A DNA stretch of 7,807 bases from an uncultured Collinsella sp. (GCA_902388545.1 CABMPS010000086.1:1-7807); one strand, 5' to 3'. Positions 1 through 6,092 are shown, numbered from the stretch's first letter. Notes: a model not told the origin generated them from the sequence alone. Numbers and translations: made by a program.

Positions 1-584
1 GACTTGGCAACGGTCGTGCCGTCGGTAATCAGGTCGACTTCGCCCGAAACCACTGCGGCACCGCCTGTGTAGCGGGCGAGTGCCACGGCGGCATCGCGGG
101 CGGCGTCGACCGTGTCGGTGGTATCGACACCGCGCACGCGGCTCAGATCGGCCGCCTCGCCCTCAAGACCCCACAGGCCGGCGAGAGCGATGATCTCGGA
201 GGCGTTGCCGCGCACGATGGCGGGCTTGTACTGCTTGAGTTCGCTTACCAGTTGGGTGCGCAAGCTGCCGATGCCCAGGCCCACCGGATCGAGCACCCAG
301 GGCTTGCCGGCGTCGTGTGCCGCCTTGGCCGCGCGGGGGATCGTCTGCTCGTAGATGGGGAAGAGCGTTCCCATGTTCAGATAGATGGCGCCGCCGCCGG
401 CAACAAGTGCCTCGCCCTCGTCGGGAAGATAGACCATAGCGGCCGAACCGCCCACGGCGAGCTGCGCGTTGGCGACAAAGTCAATCGTCACCGTATTGGT
501 GATGGAGCCTGCCATCGGGTTGGTGGCGCGAATCTCCTCCACGGCCTTGACCACTTGTTGCTTAAGCTGTTCCGAATCGATCAC
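1..584 (-). CDS. thiM: Hydroxyethylthiazole kinase ThiM, C-terminus cut off by the window edge
   Basis: ThiM phosphorylates 4-methyl-5-(2-hydroxyethyl)thiazole in the cytoplasm so that the thiazole half of thiamine can be salvaged. About 194 of the usual roughly 265 residues are visible. Family signatures seen: an N-terminal NPMAGSITNTVTIDFVANA stretch (residues 22-40), which matches the ThiM SITN/ANxLLAxGxSPxM region; VLDPVGLGIGSLRT (97-110); IVRGNASEI (123-131); and GEVDLITDG (181-189). The segment with the catalytic Cys and the ATP-site glycines lies beyond the left edge. The start is taken as GTG at 584 because AAGGAGG sits 8 bases upstream and the alignment begins there; the ATG just upstream is out of frame. 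The long leader carries a TPP riboswitch, which independently supports a thiamine role. Other thi genes may follow to the left. Confidence 0.93.
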   Translation of the reverse strand, partial: MIDSEQLKQQVVKAVEEIRATNPMAGSITNTVTIDFVANAQLAVGGSAAMVYLPDEGEALVAGGGAIYLNMGTLFPIYEQTIPRAAKAAHDAGKPWVLDPVGLGIGSLRTQLVSELKQYKPAIVRGNASEIIALAGLWGLEGEAADLSRVRGVDTTDTVDAARDAAVALARYTGGAAVVSGEVDLITDGTTVAK

Positions 585-587
585 TGC

Positions 588-604
588 ACATGCCTCCTTG
601 GCAT
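588..604 (-). promoter_or_regulatory. Hairpin over the thiM ribosome binding site
   Basis: The minus-strand RNA reads AUGCC-AAGGA-GGCAU (604-590). This 5-bp stem holds the Shine-Dalgarno AAGGAGG partly in the loop and partly in the stem. The same GGCAUG (594-589) is also complementary to CAUGCC (651-646) at the 3' edge of the aptamer. This may add translational control to the terminator. The structure is visible, but the function is inferred. Confidence 0.45.
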
Positions 605-606
605 AG

Positions 607-636
607 AAAAGGGGCGCTGTGCATAGACAGCGGCCC
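607..636 (-). terminator. Intrinsic terminator of the TPP riboswitch expression platform
   Basis: On the minus strand GGGCCGCTGT (636-627) can fold onto ACAGCGCCCC (620-611), giving a 6-bp and a 3-bp helix around one C-C mismatch with a six-base loop, followed by TTTT (610-607). It stands between the aptamer and thiM, the expected place for a riboswitch-controlled attenuator. The plus-strand reading lacks a comparable T-run, so it is directional. Confidence 0.8.
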
Positions 637-648
637 TAAAAAGGCGGC

Positions 649-741
649 ATGCTCCCTACGCCAGCATTAACTGACAGGTTCAAAGGATTGGGCCCCATGC
701 CCTCTCAGCCTTGTGGTTTGCACCGCCGGCACTCCTGCATC
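649..741 (-). ncRNA. TPP riboswitch aptamer (THI element) in the thiM leader
   Basis: Read on the minus strand, the leader has the conserved TPP-aptamer blocks in order: AGGAGTGC at the 5' side, GGCTGAGAGG (the thi-box core CTGAGA), CCTTTGAACCTG, then TTAATGCTGGCGTAGGGA at the 3' side. The outer P1 helix can form from AUGC (about 740-737) and GCAU (652-649). The family binds thiamine pyrophosphate and normally turns thi genes off when TPP is plentiful. It lies about 65 bases upstream of the thiM start with an intrinsic terminator in between, so repression by early termination is the likely mechanism. A weak minus-strand -10 (TAGTAT, at 763-758) would start the RNA just ahead of the aptamer; no convincing -35 is seen. 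Confidence 0.93.
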
Positions 742-748
742 GAATCTG

Positions 749-778
749 TTGTTCCCTATACTAGCGCATCGGTACAAT
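749..778 (+). promoter_or_regulatory. Sigma-A-type promoter for the HAD phosphatase gene
   Basis: TTGTTC (749-754, -35) and TACAAT (773-778, -10) are separated by 18 bases, predicting a start near 785 and a leader of about 23 bases before the ATG at 808. It lies across the region where the opposing thiM transcript should begin, so the two promoters overlap back to back. Confidence 0.6.
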
Positions 779-807
779 AAATGGGGTTGAACCGAATGGG
801 GGACTCT

Positions 808-1716
808 ATGATCAAACTCGTGCTGACCGATATGGACGATACACTGATCCCGGCTGGGCATGACGGCGCCAGCGACTATGCCATTGAGGGTATTCATGCC
901 ATGCAGGCGGCGGGTCTGCACTTTGGCCCGGTTTCGGGTCGTCAACCGTCCGCGATGGGCTGGATGTTCAAAAACCGTTCCGAGTGTTTTTCGACCGGCG
1001 CATTCTGCAACGGCCAGGTTATGTTTGTCGATGGCGAAGTGGCTGCCTCGCGCGCGACCGATAACGACGCACTCATGCGTCTTGCCGCCTATCTGGAAGA
1101 AGAAACCGACGATACGTATCTGAAGGTCTACAGCTTAGGCGATGACTTTTGGGATAACGATGCCTATTGCGTGACGCGCGATTCTGAGCGCGTGCGCCGC
1201 GCTATGGAGTCGGGCGGCAATGCGTGGCTCAAAGGCGAAGAAGCCCCGTGTCGGCCGACGATTGATGAGGGTCCGGTATATAAGGCGAATATCTGGAGCG
1301 CCCGTTCGCGTGAGGAGCTCGCGGAGCTACGCGAGCGCGTTGCCGCCGAGGTGCCGGAGCTCTCGCTTGTGTTTCCCAACAACCGCGTGCGCCTATTCGA
1401 TATTCTCCCGGCCGGTTGGGACAAGGGCTGTGCTGCGCTGGAGCTGGCGCGCGCTTTGGGCCTGACGTCCGACGAGGTGGCCGTATTCGGCGATTCCGAT
1501 AACGACCTGCCCATGATCGATGCCGTTCCCAATTCCGTTGCCGTCGCCAATGCCAACGAGGCCGTCACGGCTGCCGCGCGCTGGCATATCGGCGCTGCGG
1601 CAGATGATGCGGTTGCCGGGGCTCTGCATCAGATTGCCGCCTGCGCCGCGACGGGGGAGATGCCGCCGTTTATGCGTCAGATGGATGCGACGGGTTTCGA
1701 CGTCACGAACGTCTAG
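808..1716 (+). CDS. Cof-type HAD-superfamily (IIB) phosphatase
   Basis: A predicted cytoplasmic, Mg-dependent phosphatase of 302 residues, close to the usual 260-300 for Cof-type HAD IIB enzymes. All four HAD motifs are visible: motif I DMDDT at 8-12 (nucleophile Asp8, acid/base Asp10), motif II Ser43 in PVSGRQ, motif III Lys206 in GWDKG, and motif IV GDSDNDLPM at 228-236. The stretch between motifs II and III, about 85-185, is the C2 cap that sets substrate choice. ATG 808 is preferred over the in-frame ATGs at 781 and 796 because GGGGGA lies 6 bases upstream and MIKLVLTDMDDT is the standard family start. The physiological substrate cannot be read from sequence; the family acts on sugar phosphates, nucleotides, FMN or, for E. 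coli Cof, HMP-PP. It ends 10 bases before the LysR gene, so the two are probably co-transcribed. Confidence 0.9.
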   Translation: MIKLVLTDMDDTLIPAGHDGASDYAIEGIHAMQAAGLHFGPVSGRQPSAMGWMFKNRSECFSTGAFCNGQVMFVDGEVAASRATDNDALMRLAAYLEEETDDTYLKVYSLGDDFWDNDAYCVTRDSERVRRAMESGGNAWLKGEEAPCRPTIDEGPVYKANIWSARSREELAELRERVAAEVPELSLVFPNNRVRLFDILPAGWDKGCAALELARALGLTSDEVAVFGDSDNDLPMIDAVPNSVAVANANEAVTAAARWHIGAAADDAVAGALHQIAACAATGEMPPFMRQMDATGFDVTNV

Positions 1717-1726
1717 GGAGGGCGCT

Positions 1727-2623
1727 ATGAAGCTTCAGCAGCTCAGATATGTCGTCAAAGTTGCCGAATGCGGCAGCATCACCGAGGCCTCGCGCCGACT
1801 CTTTGTGTCGCAGCCTTCGATTACCGCGTCGATCCGCGATCTCGAAAACGAGATGGGCGTGCACATCTTTGAGCGCACTAACAAGGGCGTCGTTGTGTCC
1901 GAGGAAGGCGAGACCTTCTTGGGCTATGCGCGCCAGGTACTCGACCAGGCCGACCTGCTCGAGGGCAAGTACAAGGGCACATCCGAGCAGGTGCCGCATT
2001 TTAGTGTGAGCTGCCAGCATTATTCCTTTGCCGTTAACGCGTTTGTTGACGTGATCCGCGAGTTCGATGCCGCACGTTACGACTTCACCCTGCGCGAGGA
2101 GCAGACCCACGAGATTATCGAGGATGTCGCGCACATGAAAAGCGAACTGGGCATTCTGTACTTATCCGAGCATAACCGCGAGGTTATCGAGCGCATGCTG
2201 GCGGCCAACGAGCTCGTGTTCGAGGGGCTCTTCTGCGCCAAGCCGCATGTCTTTGTATGCGCCGACCATCCACTGGCGGACCACGCCAGCGTGACGCTCG
2301 AAGATCTCGAGGACTATCCGTTTTTATCCTACGAGCAGGGCAGCTACAACTCGTTTTACTATTCCGAGGAGCTGACCTCGACGTTTGAGCGTCGCAAGAA
2401 TATTCGCGTGCGCGACCGTGCGACGCTGTTCAACCTGGCCATGGGCCTCAACGGCTACACGGTGTGTTCGGGCGTGATTAGCCACGAACTCAACGGTCCC
2501 GGCATCATTTCGATTCCGCTCGATGTAGACGAGTACATGGAGATCGGCATCATCACGCGCAAAAATACGACGCTCACGCGCTACGGCCAAGCCTATATCG
2601 ACGCGATCCGTCAGCATATCTAG
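1727..2623 (+). CDS. LysR-type transcriptional regulator, MtaR/CmbR-like
   Basis: This is a 298-residue DNA-binding regulator of normal LysR length. Residues 1-60 are the winged helix-turn-helix: MKLQQLRYVVKVAECGSI, then TEASRRLFVSQPSITASIRDLE, then the wing around GVHIFERTNKGVVVSEEG. Residues from about 90 to the end are the periplasmic-binding-protein-like effector domain, beginning FSVSCQHYSFAVNAFVDVI. The LQQLRYVV start, the IFERTNKG wing and the FSVSxQHY entry resemble the methionine/cysteine regulators of the MtaR/CmbR/HomR group as I remember them; this is recognition, not a search. ATG 1727 follows AGGGAGGG closely and lies 10 bases after the HAD stop; longer upstream reading is only overlap with the HAD gene. 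The nearest downstream gene is a methionine synthase homologue with a LysR-type dyad in its promoter region, which makes it the probable target. Confidence 0.9.
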   Translation: MKLQQLRYVVKVAECGSITEASRRLFVSQPSITASIRDLENEMGVHIFERTNKGVVVSEEGETFLGYARQVLDQADLLEGKYKGTSEQVPHFSVSCQHYSFAVNAFVDVIREFDAARYDFTLREEQTHEIIEDVAHMKSELGILYLSEHNREVIERMLAANELVFEGLFCAKPHVFVCADHPLADHASVTLEDLEDYPFLSYEQGSYNSFYYSEELTSTFERRKNIRVRDRATLFNLAMGLNGYTVCSGVISHELNGPGIISIPLDVDEYMEIGIITRKNTTLTRYGQAYIDAIRQHI

Positions 2624-2669
2624 GCTGCTGTGCTCCGCGCGGGTCAAATTTCTTTATGGCAGTCCAGAC

Positions 2670-2692
2670 TGATATAGGAATTATCTATATCA
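2670..2692. promoter_or_regulatory. MET-box-like LysR operator dyad
   Basis: Two perfect 8-base arms, TGATATAG (2670-2677) and CTATATCA (2685-2692), flank a 7-base centre. The site contains the T-N11-A pattern of LysR boxes. Its inner 17 bases have the form TATAG-N7-CTATA, the same outer halves and spacing as the streptococcal MtaR/MetR MET-box (TATAGTTTNAAACTATA, from memory). It lies about 87 bases before the methionine synthase start and just after the LysR gene. The role as an operator is inferred. Confidence 0.65.
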
Positions 2693-2706
2693 AACTGTTA
2701 TAAACG

Positions 2707-2712
2707 TATATT
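2707..2712 (+). promoter_or_regulatory. Probable -10 element for the methionine synthase gene
   Basis: TATATT lies in the AT-rich stretch after the dyad; a second candidate, TATAAA, is at 2699-2704. Nothing near 2684-2690 looks like TTGACA, and the dyad occupies the place of the -35. A poor -35 under a LysR-type site fits an activator-dependent promoter, with a start near 2719 and a leader of about 60 bases. No clear terminator separates it from the LysR gene, so read-through is also possible. Confidence 0.4.
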
Positions 2713-2724
2713 TTACGATGGCCA

Positions 2725-2738
2725 TATGAGCGCTCATA
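2725..2738. repeat. 14-base perfect palindrome in the methionine synthase leader
   Basis: TATGAGCGCTCATA reads the same on both strands with no spacer. It sits downstream of the likely -10, between promoter and start codon, where a repressor could bind. Having no loop, it is unlikely to act as an RNA hairpin. No regulator is recognised for it. Confidence 0.5.
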
Positions 2739-2778
2739 CTCTGTCCCAGTAAAGCAACCAATGCAAAGGGAGATATCT

Positions 2779-3912
2779 ATGAGCACTTCAATTCAACCGA
2801 ACGCGCCGTTTCGCGCCGATATCGTCGGCAGTTTTCTTCGTCCGCAGGTCGTGAAGGACGCCCGTGCCGCCTACGCCGCGGGTACGCTCGATGCCGAGGG
2901 GCTTAAGGCCGTCGAGGATGAGGCTATTCGCGACCTGGTGGACAAGCAAAAGACCGCCGGCCTGCAGGTCATCACCGATGGCGAGTTTCGCCGCAGCTAC
3001 TGGCACCTCGATTTTATGTGGGGGCTGAACGGCGTCGAGCGTCGCACCTCGCGTACGGGCTATATGTTCCACGATGAGGAGACCACCGCCGACACCGCCG
3101 TGGTGACTGGCCCCATTAGCGGCGAGAGTCATCCGTTCGTCGAGCACTTCAAATTTGTCAAGGCGCTCGAGGGGGAGGGCCAGGTCGCGCGCCAGACCAT
3201 TCCGGCGCCGATCCAGACGTTCTCCGAAGTCACGCTCGACCGCTGTGATGGCCAGCAGGAGAGTCTGCACGCTGTCTACAAGACCGACGAAGAGCTCGTC
3301 GACGCCATCGCGGCGGCATACCGCACGGTGATCGCCGACCTGTATGCCGCGGGCTGTCGCAACATCCAATTTGATGACTGCACCTGGGGGATCTATTGCG
3401 ATACCGACTTTGTGGCAAAGACTGGTATGAGCCCGGTCGACCTGCAAAAGGTGTCCGAGCTGGGCGTGGCGCTCAACAACGCCGCCATCGCGGGCAAGCC
3501 CGACGACCTGGTCATCAACACGCATGTGTGCCGTGGTAATTACCACTCTACCTATGCCTTCGAGGGCGGCTACGACCCCATCGCGCCGTATCTGTTCGCA
3601 CACGAGAACGTCGATGCGTTCTACCTTGAGTTCGATACACCGCGCGCCGGTGGCTTTGAGCCGCTGAAGTATGTTGCCCCCGGCAAGAAGGTCGTGTTGG
3701 GCCTAGTGACCACCAAGGCCGCTGAGCTTGAGGATGAGGATGCCATCGTTGAGCGTATTCACGAGGCTGCAAAGTATGTTCCGCTCGAGAACCTGTATCT
3801 GTCTCCGCAGTGTGGCTTTGCCAGCTGCGAGATTGGCAACAAGCTGACCGAGGACGAGCAGTGGGCGAAGATCGCGCTGGTCAGGCGCATCGCCGAACGC
3901 GTTTGGAAATAG
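2779..3912 (+). CDS. Core-type cobalamin-independent methionine synthase family protein (YxjG/YxjH-like)
   Basis: This is a 377-residue cytoplasmic protein of the MetE C-terminal-domain family, about half the length of full MetE (about 750), so it lacks the MetE N-terminal domain. It should be a TIM barrel that transfers a methyl group to homocysteine to make methionine. The start matches the family: FRADIVGSFLRP (11-22). The zinc and homocysteine site is intact: His249 and Cys251 in INTHVCRGN, Glu284 in YLEFD, and Cys345 in SPQCGF. QFDDCTW (197-203) is the conserved strand before it. ATG 2779 is chosen because AAAGGGAG (2765-2772) lies 6 bases upstream; the in-frame ATG at 2761 lacks such a site. 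The methyl donor of short members is uncertain and differs from the folate triglutamate of full MetE in some lineages. Context with an MtaR-like regulator and MET-box-like site supports a methionine supply role. Confidence 0.9.
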   Translation: MSTSIQPNAPFRADIVGSFLRPQVVKDARAAYAAGTLDAEGLKAVEDEAIRDLVDKQKTAGLQVITDGEFRRSYWHLDFMWGLNGVERRTSRTGYMFHDEETTADTAVVTGPISGESHPFVEHFKFVKALEGEGQVARQTIPAPIQTFSEVTLDRCDGQQESLHAVYKTDEELVDAIAAAYRTVIADLYAAGCRNIQFDDCTWGIYCDTDFVAKTGMSPVDLQKVSELGVALNNAAIAGKPDDLVINTHVCRGNYHSTYAFEGGYDPIAPYLFAHENVDAFYLEFDTPRAGGFEPLKYVAPGKKVVLGLVTTKAAELEDEDAIVERIHEAAKYVPLENLYLSPQCGFASCEIGNKLTEDEQWAKIALVRRIAERVWK

Positions 3913-3959
3913 CGCTAGCGTTTGCAGGTGGCGGCGCGTGCGAGGCACTGCGTATCGCG

Positions 3960-3965
3960 TACAAT
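3960..3965 (+). promoter_or_regulatory. Possible -10 element for the permease gene
   Basis: TACAAT stands 70 bases before the permease ATG in the 122-base gap. No good -35 lies 16-18 bases upstream, and no terminator is seen after the preceding gene, so the permease could also be transcribed by read-through. Confidence 0.3.
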
Positions 3966-3979
3966 GGTTCGGATCGTAT

Positions 3980-4011
3980 CGTTCGGGCAGGTTATCCAAT
4001 ATGCCCGATCG
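3980..4011 (+). promoter_or_regulatory. Leader hairpin upstream of the permease
   Basis: CGTTCGGGCA (3980-3989) pairs with TGCCCGATCG (4002-4011): nine base pairs and one T-T mismatch around a 12-base loop. No T-run follows, so it is not an ordinary terminator, and the loop lacks the PyrR-binding sequence I would expect in pyrimidine leaders. It ends 23 bases before the ATG, short of the ribosome binding site GAAAGGA (4023-4029). Role unknown. Confidence 0.5.
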
Positions 4012-4034
4012 CCCTTCCATTCGAAAGGACATCC

Positions 4035-5369
4035 ATGTCCCAGTCTTCGACGCCCGCCGTCGCCGATGCCATCTACGATGCGTCATCGCTCGGCCGCCCG
4101 CGCATGTTCCTACTCGGTCTGCAGCATCTATTTGCCATGTTTGGCGCCACGGTGTTGGTGCCCGTGCTCACCGGTCTCTCGGTGTCGGCAACGCTTTTGT
4201 TTGCCGGCTTGGGCACGCTGCTGTTCCACTTCCTGTCGCGCGGTAAGGTGCCGGCCTTCTTGGGCTCGTCGTTTGCCTTTATTGCCGGTTATGCCGCAAT
4301 CGCGCCCAACGGCGAGGCCGAGCTTTTGCCCTACGCTTGCCTGGGCGTAGCTTGTGCCGGCCTGCTCTATCCGGTGCTGGCGGCCCTGTTCCGCGCGTTT
4401 GGCGCCAAGCGCGTCATGCGCTTCTTTCCGCCGGTGGTGACCGGCCCCATCGTCATTTCGATCGGCCTAATCTTGGCAAGCTCTGCCATCGCTAACTGCC
4501 AGACCAATTGGCTTGTTGCCGTTGTCGCTGTGGCTGTGATCGTCATCTGCAACATCTGGGGCCGCGGCATGGTCAAGATCGTGCCGATTCTGCTGGGTGT
4601 TGTGGTGAGCTATGCCGTTGCCGCCGCGCTCGGCGAGGTTGATTTCTCGGGCGTTGCCGCCGCGCCGTGGGTCGGTCTTCCCATCGTGTGGGACAACACC
4701 GTGTTTGCGCTCTTTGGCCCGCAGTTCGATAGCGGTCTTGCCACGACGGCCATCATCACCATTATGCCGCTGGCCTTTGCGACTATGATCGAGCATATTG
4801 GTGATATCTCCGCTATCGGCTCGACTTGCGAGCGCAACTACATTGCCGATCCCGGCCTGCATCGCACCCTGCTTGGCGATGGCCTGGCGACCATTCTCGC
4901 ATCGCTCTTTGGCGCTCCGGCTAACACCACCTATGGCGAGAACACCGGTGTGCTTGCCCTGACGCGTGTGTTTGACCCGCGCGTGATTCGCATTGCCGCG
5001 TGTTGCGCCATTGTGCTCTCGTTCTGCCCCAAGTTCGCGGCTGTCATTGCGGCCATGCCGGCGTGTGTGATCGGCGGCGTGTCACTCGTGCTCTATGGCA
5101 TGATCAGTGCGGTAGGTGTGCGTAACCTCATCGAGAACCAGGTCGATTTCCAGAACAACCGCAACGTGCTGGTGGCCGCTCTGGTGCTGGTGCTTTCACT
5201 CGGCATTGCTTACAGCACTGCCGGTGCTATCGTGTTGGAGCTGGGCGGCGTGACCATTTCGCTTTCGGGTCTTGCCGTGGGTTCGCTGGTGGGCATTGTG
5301 CTCAATGCCATCCTACCGGGTAACGACTTTGAGTTTGATGTCTCCGAGCTTGAGGAGGCTGCTGAGTAA
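4035..5369 (+). CDS. uraA: NCS2-family nucleobase permease, probably uracil (UraA-like)
   Basis: This is a 444-residue integral membrane protein, near the 429 of E. coli UraA, that should import uracil or a related base with protons. Hydrophobic segments fill almost the whole length, consistent with the 14-helix UraA fold. Landmarks: LQHLFAMFGATVLVPVLTG (29-47) in helix 1, FLGSSFAFIA (75-84) in the unwound helix 3, MIEHIGD (251-257) with the substrate-site Glu253, and the NCS2 signature GAPANTTYGENTGVLALTRV (293-312) with Glu302. The UraA-like helix 1 and the GENTG motif favour uracil; xanthine/uric acid members usually carry Gln in the signature. ATG 4035 follows GAAAGGA by 5 bases; extending further upstream would overlap the preceding gene. 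It lies 122 bases after the methionine synthase with no obvious functional tie and ends at a shared terminator. Confidence 0.9.
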   Translation: MSQSSTPAVADAIYDASSLGRPRMFLLGLQHLFAMFGATVLVPVLTGLSVSATLLFAGLGTLLFHFLSRGKVPAFLGSSFAFIAGYAAIAPNGEAELLPYACLGVACAGLLYPVLAALFRAFGAKRVMRFFPPVVTGPIVISIGLILASSAIANCQTNWLVAVVAVAVIVICNIWGRGMVKIVPILLGVVVSYAVAAALGEVDFSGVAAAPWVGLPIVWDNTVFALFGPQFDSGLATTAIITIMPLAFATMIEHIGDISAIGSTCERNYIADPGLHRTLLGDGLATILASLFGAPANTTYGENTGVLALTRVFDPRVIRIAACCAIVLSFCPKFAAVIAAMPACVIGGVSLVLYGMISAVGVRNLIENQVDFQNNRNVLVAALVLVLSLGIAYSTAGAIVLELGGVTISLSGLAVGSLVGIVLNAILPGNDFEFDVSELEEAAE

Positions 5370-5388
5370 CAACTGCGTCCAGCTGAAT

Positions 5389-5428
5389 CAAAAAATGGCG
5401 CCCATGCGTACGCGCGGGCGTCATTTTT
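5389..5428. terminator. Bidirectional intrinsic terminator between convergent genes
   Basis: ATGGCGCCC (5395-5403) pairs with GGGCGTCAT (5416-5424), nine pairs including one G-T, around a 12-base loop. A-run AAAAAA (about 5390-5395) precedes it and TTTTT (5424-5428) follows, so it can end the plus-strand permease and the minus-strand hydrolase. The hydrolase stop codon (5429-5427) lies in the T-run. Confidence 0.85.
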
Positions 5429-6092
5429 AATGCGTCAATATCCAGTGGATGCCACGTGCCATGCGCAGATCGGTTTGGGCAAAGTGATTGCCGGGGTTGA
5501 GCTCCAGCGTTGTTGGAATGCCGCGCGCGACGAGCAACGCTTCCATCGCGCGTGTGTCGTCGAGTACATGCCGCATCATGCGGTTGGGTGTCTTGGTCTC
5601 CTTTTTGCCGAGTGACAGATAGACGGCCTGCGGGTTGCCGGCAAAAGGGGCCGTGCTGGCGCGATCGACAAAGTCGGGAAACCACAACGACCCCGATGCG
5701 CTTGCGGCGCGGCTAAAGGCGTCGGTTTGCCAGAGGGACCAGAGCGCGAAGAGGCCCGCGAGCGAGTAGCCGGCAATGCCGCGCCAGGTGGGCGGCTGAG
5801 GAAGCGACGACTCGGCCTCTGGGATTATCCAGTTCAACAGCTCATCGAGAAATCCGGAAGCCTGACCGCCAAAGGGCTCGGCATCGCGCACGGTTCCGTC
5901 GCATCCCCAGGGGCTCAGCTCGCGATTCCAGTTGAGGCTGCCAATGCCGACAAGCGTGAAGGGCGGGCAGTTGAGCTCTCGGCAGCGTTCATAAACCTCC
6001 GCGCCGTCGCCCATGACCACGGGAAGATAGATGACTGGTGCGCTTTCGGCATGCTGTGCATGAACGGTTATCTGCTTTTGATGCGCTTCCAT
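5427..6092 (-). CDS. Alpha/beta hydrolase, esterase-type
   Basis: This is a 221-residue predicted cytoplasmic alpha/beta hydrolase with no signal peptide. The nucleophile elbow GYSLAG has Ser110 (GxSxxG), and the catalytic histidine is probably His203 in NPGNHFAQTD. YLPVVMGDG (22-30) and GIGSLNWNRELSPW (49-62) look like the strand and oxyanion regions of small esterases related to the enterochelin-esterase (Fes/IroE) superfamily. The acid of the triad is not certain; some IroE-like enzymes work as a Ser-His pair. LSLGKKETKTPNRMM (159-173) is a typical late segment in this group. ATG 6092 is preferred; an in-frame GTG at 6140 would add 16 residues without family-like character. The ribosome binding site (GAGAGAAG) is mediocre. 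The substrate is unknown, and no siderophore genes are visible to support an iron role. Its promoter must lie in 6093-6204, where I find no strong candidate. Confidence 0.82.
   Translation of the reverse strand: MEAHQKQITVHAQHAESAPVIYLPVVMGDGAEVYERCRELNCPPFTLVGIGSLNWNRELSPWGCDGTVRDAEPFGGQASGFLDELLNWIIPEAESSLPQPPTWRGIAGYSLAGLFALWSLWQTDAFSRAASASGSLWFPDFVDRASTAPFAGNPQAVYLSLGKKETKTPNRMMRHVLDDTRAMEALLVARGIPTTLELNPGNHFAQTDLRMARGIHWILTH

Noticed and set aside
252..626. Plus-strand open frame of 124 codons opposite the left-edge gene
   Set aside because: It lies wholly over thiM, its terminator and the ribosome binding site on the other strand; thiM has clear family motifs and a riboswitch, and this frame has neither.
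2726..2752. Possible 8-codon leader peptide (MSAHTLSQ) before the methionine synthase
   Set aside because: It lacks a good ribosome binding site, contains only its initiating methionine and no run of regulatory codons, and its ATG is part of the palindrome; likely chance.
2788..3603. Minus-strand open frame of 271 codons
   Set aside because: It is antisense to the methionine synthase homologue, which has complete motifs. Long antisense frames are common in high-GC DNA, and this one has no recognisable domain.
3901..3925. Short inverted repeat around the methionine synthase stop (AGCGCTAGCG) as a terminator
   Set aside because: The stem is only a few base pairs and is not followed by a T-run.
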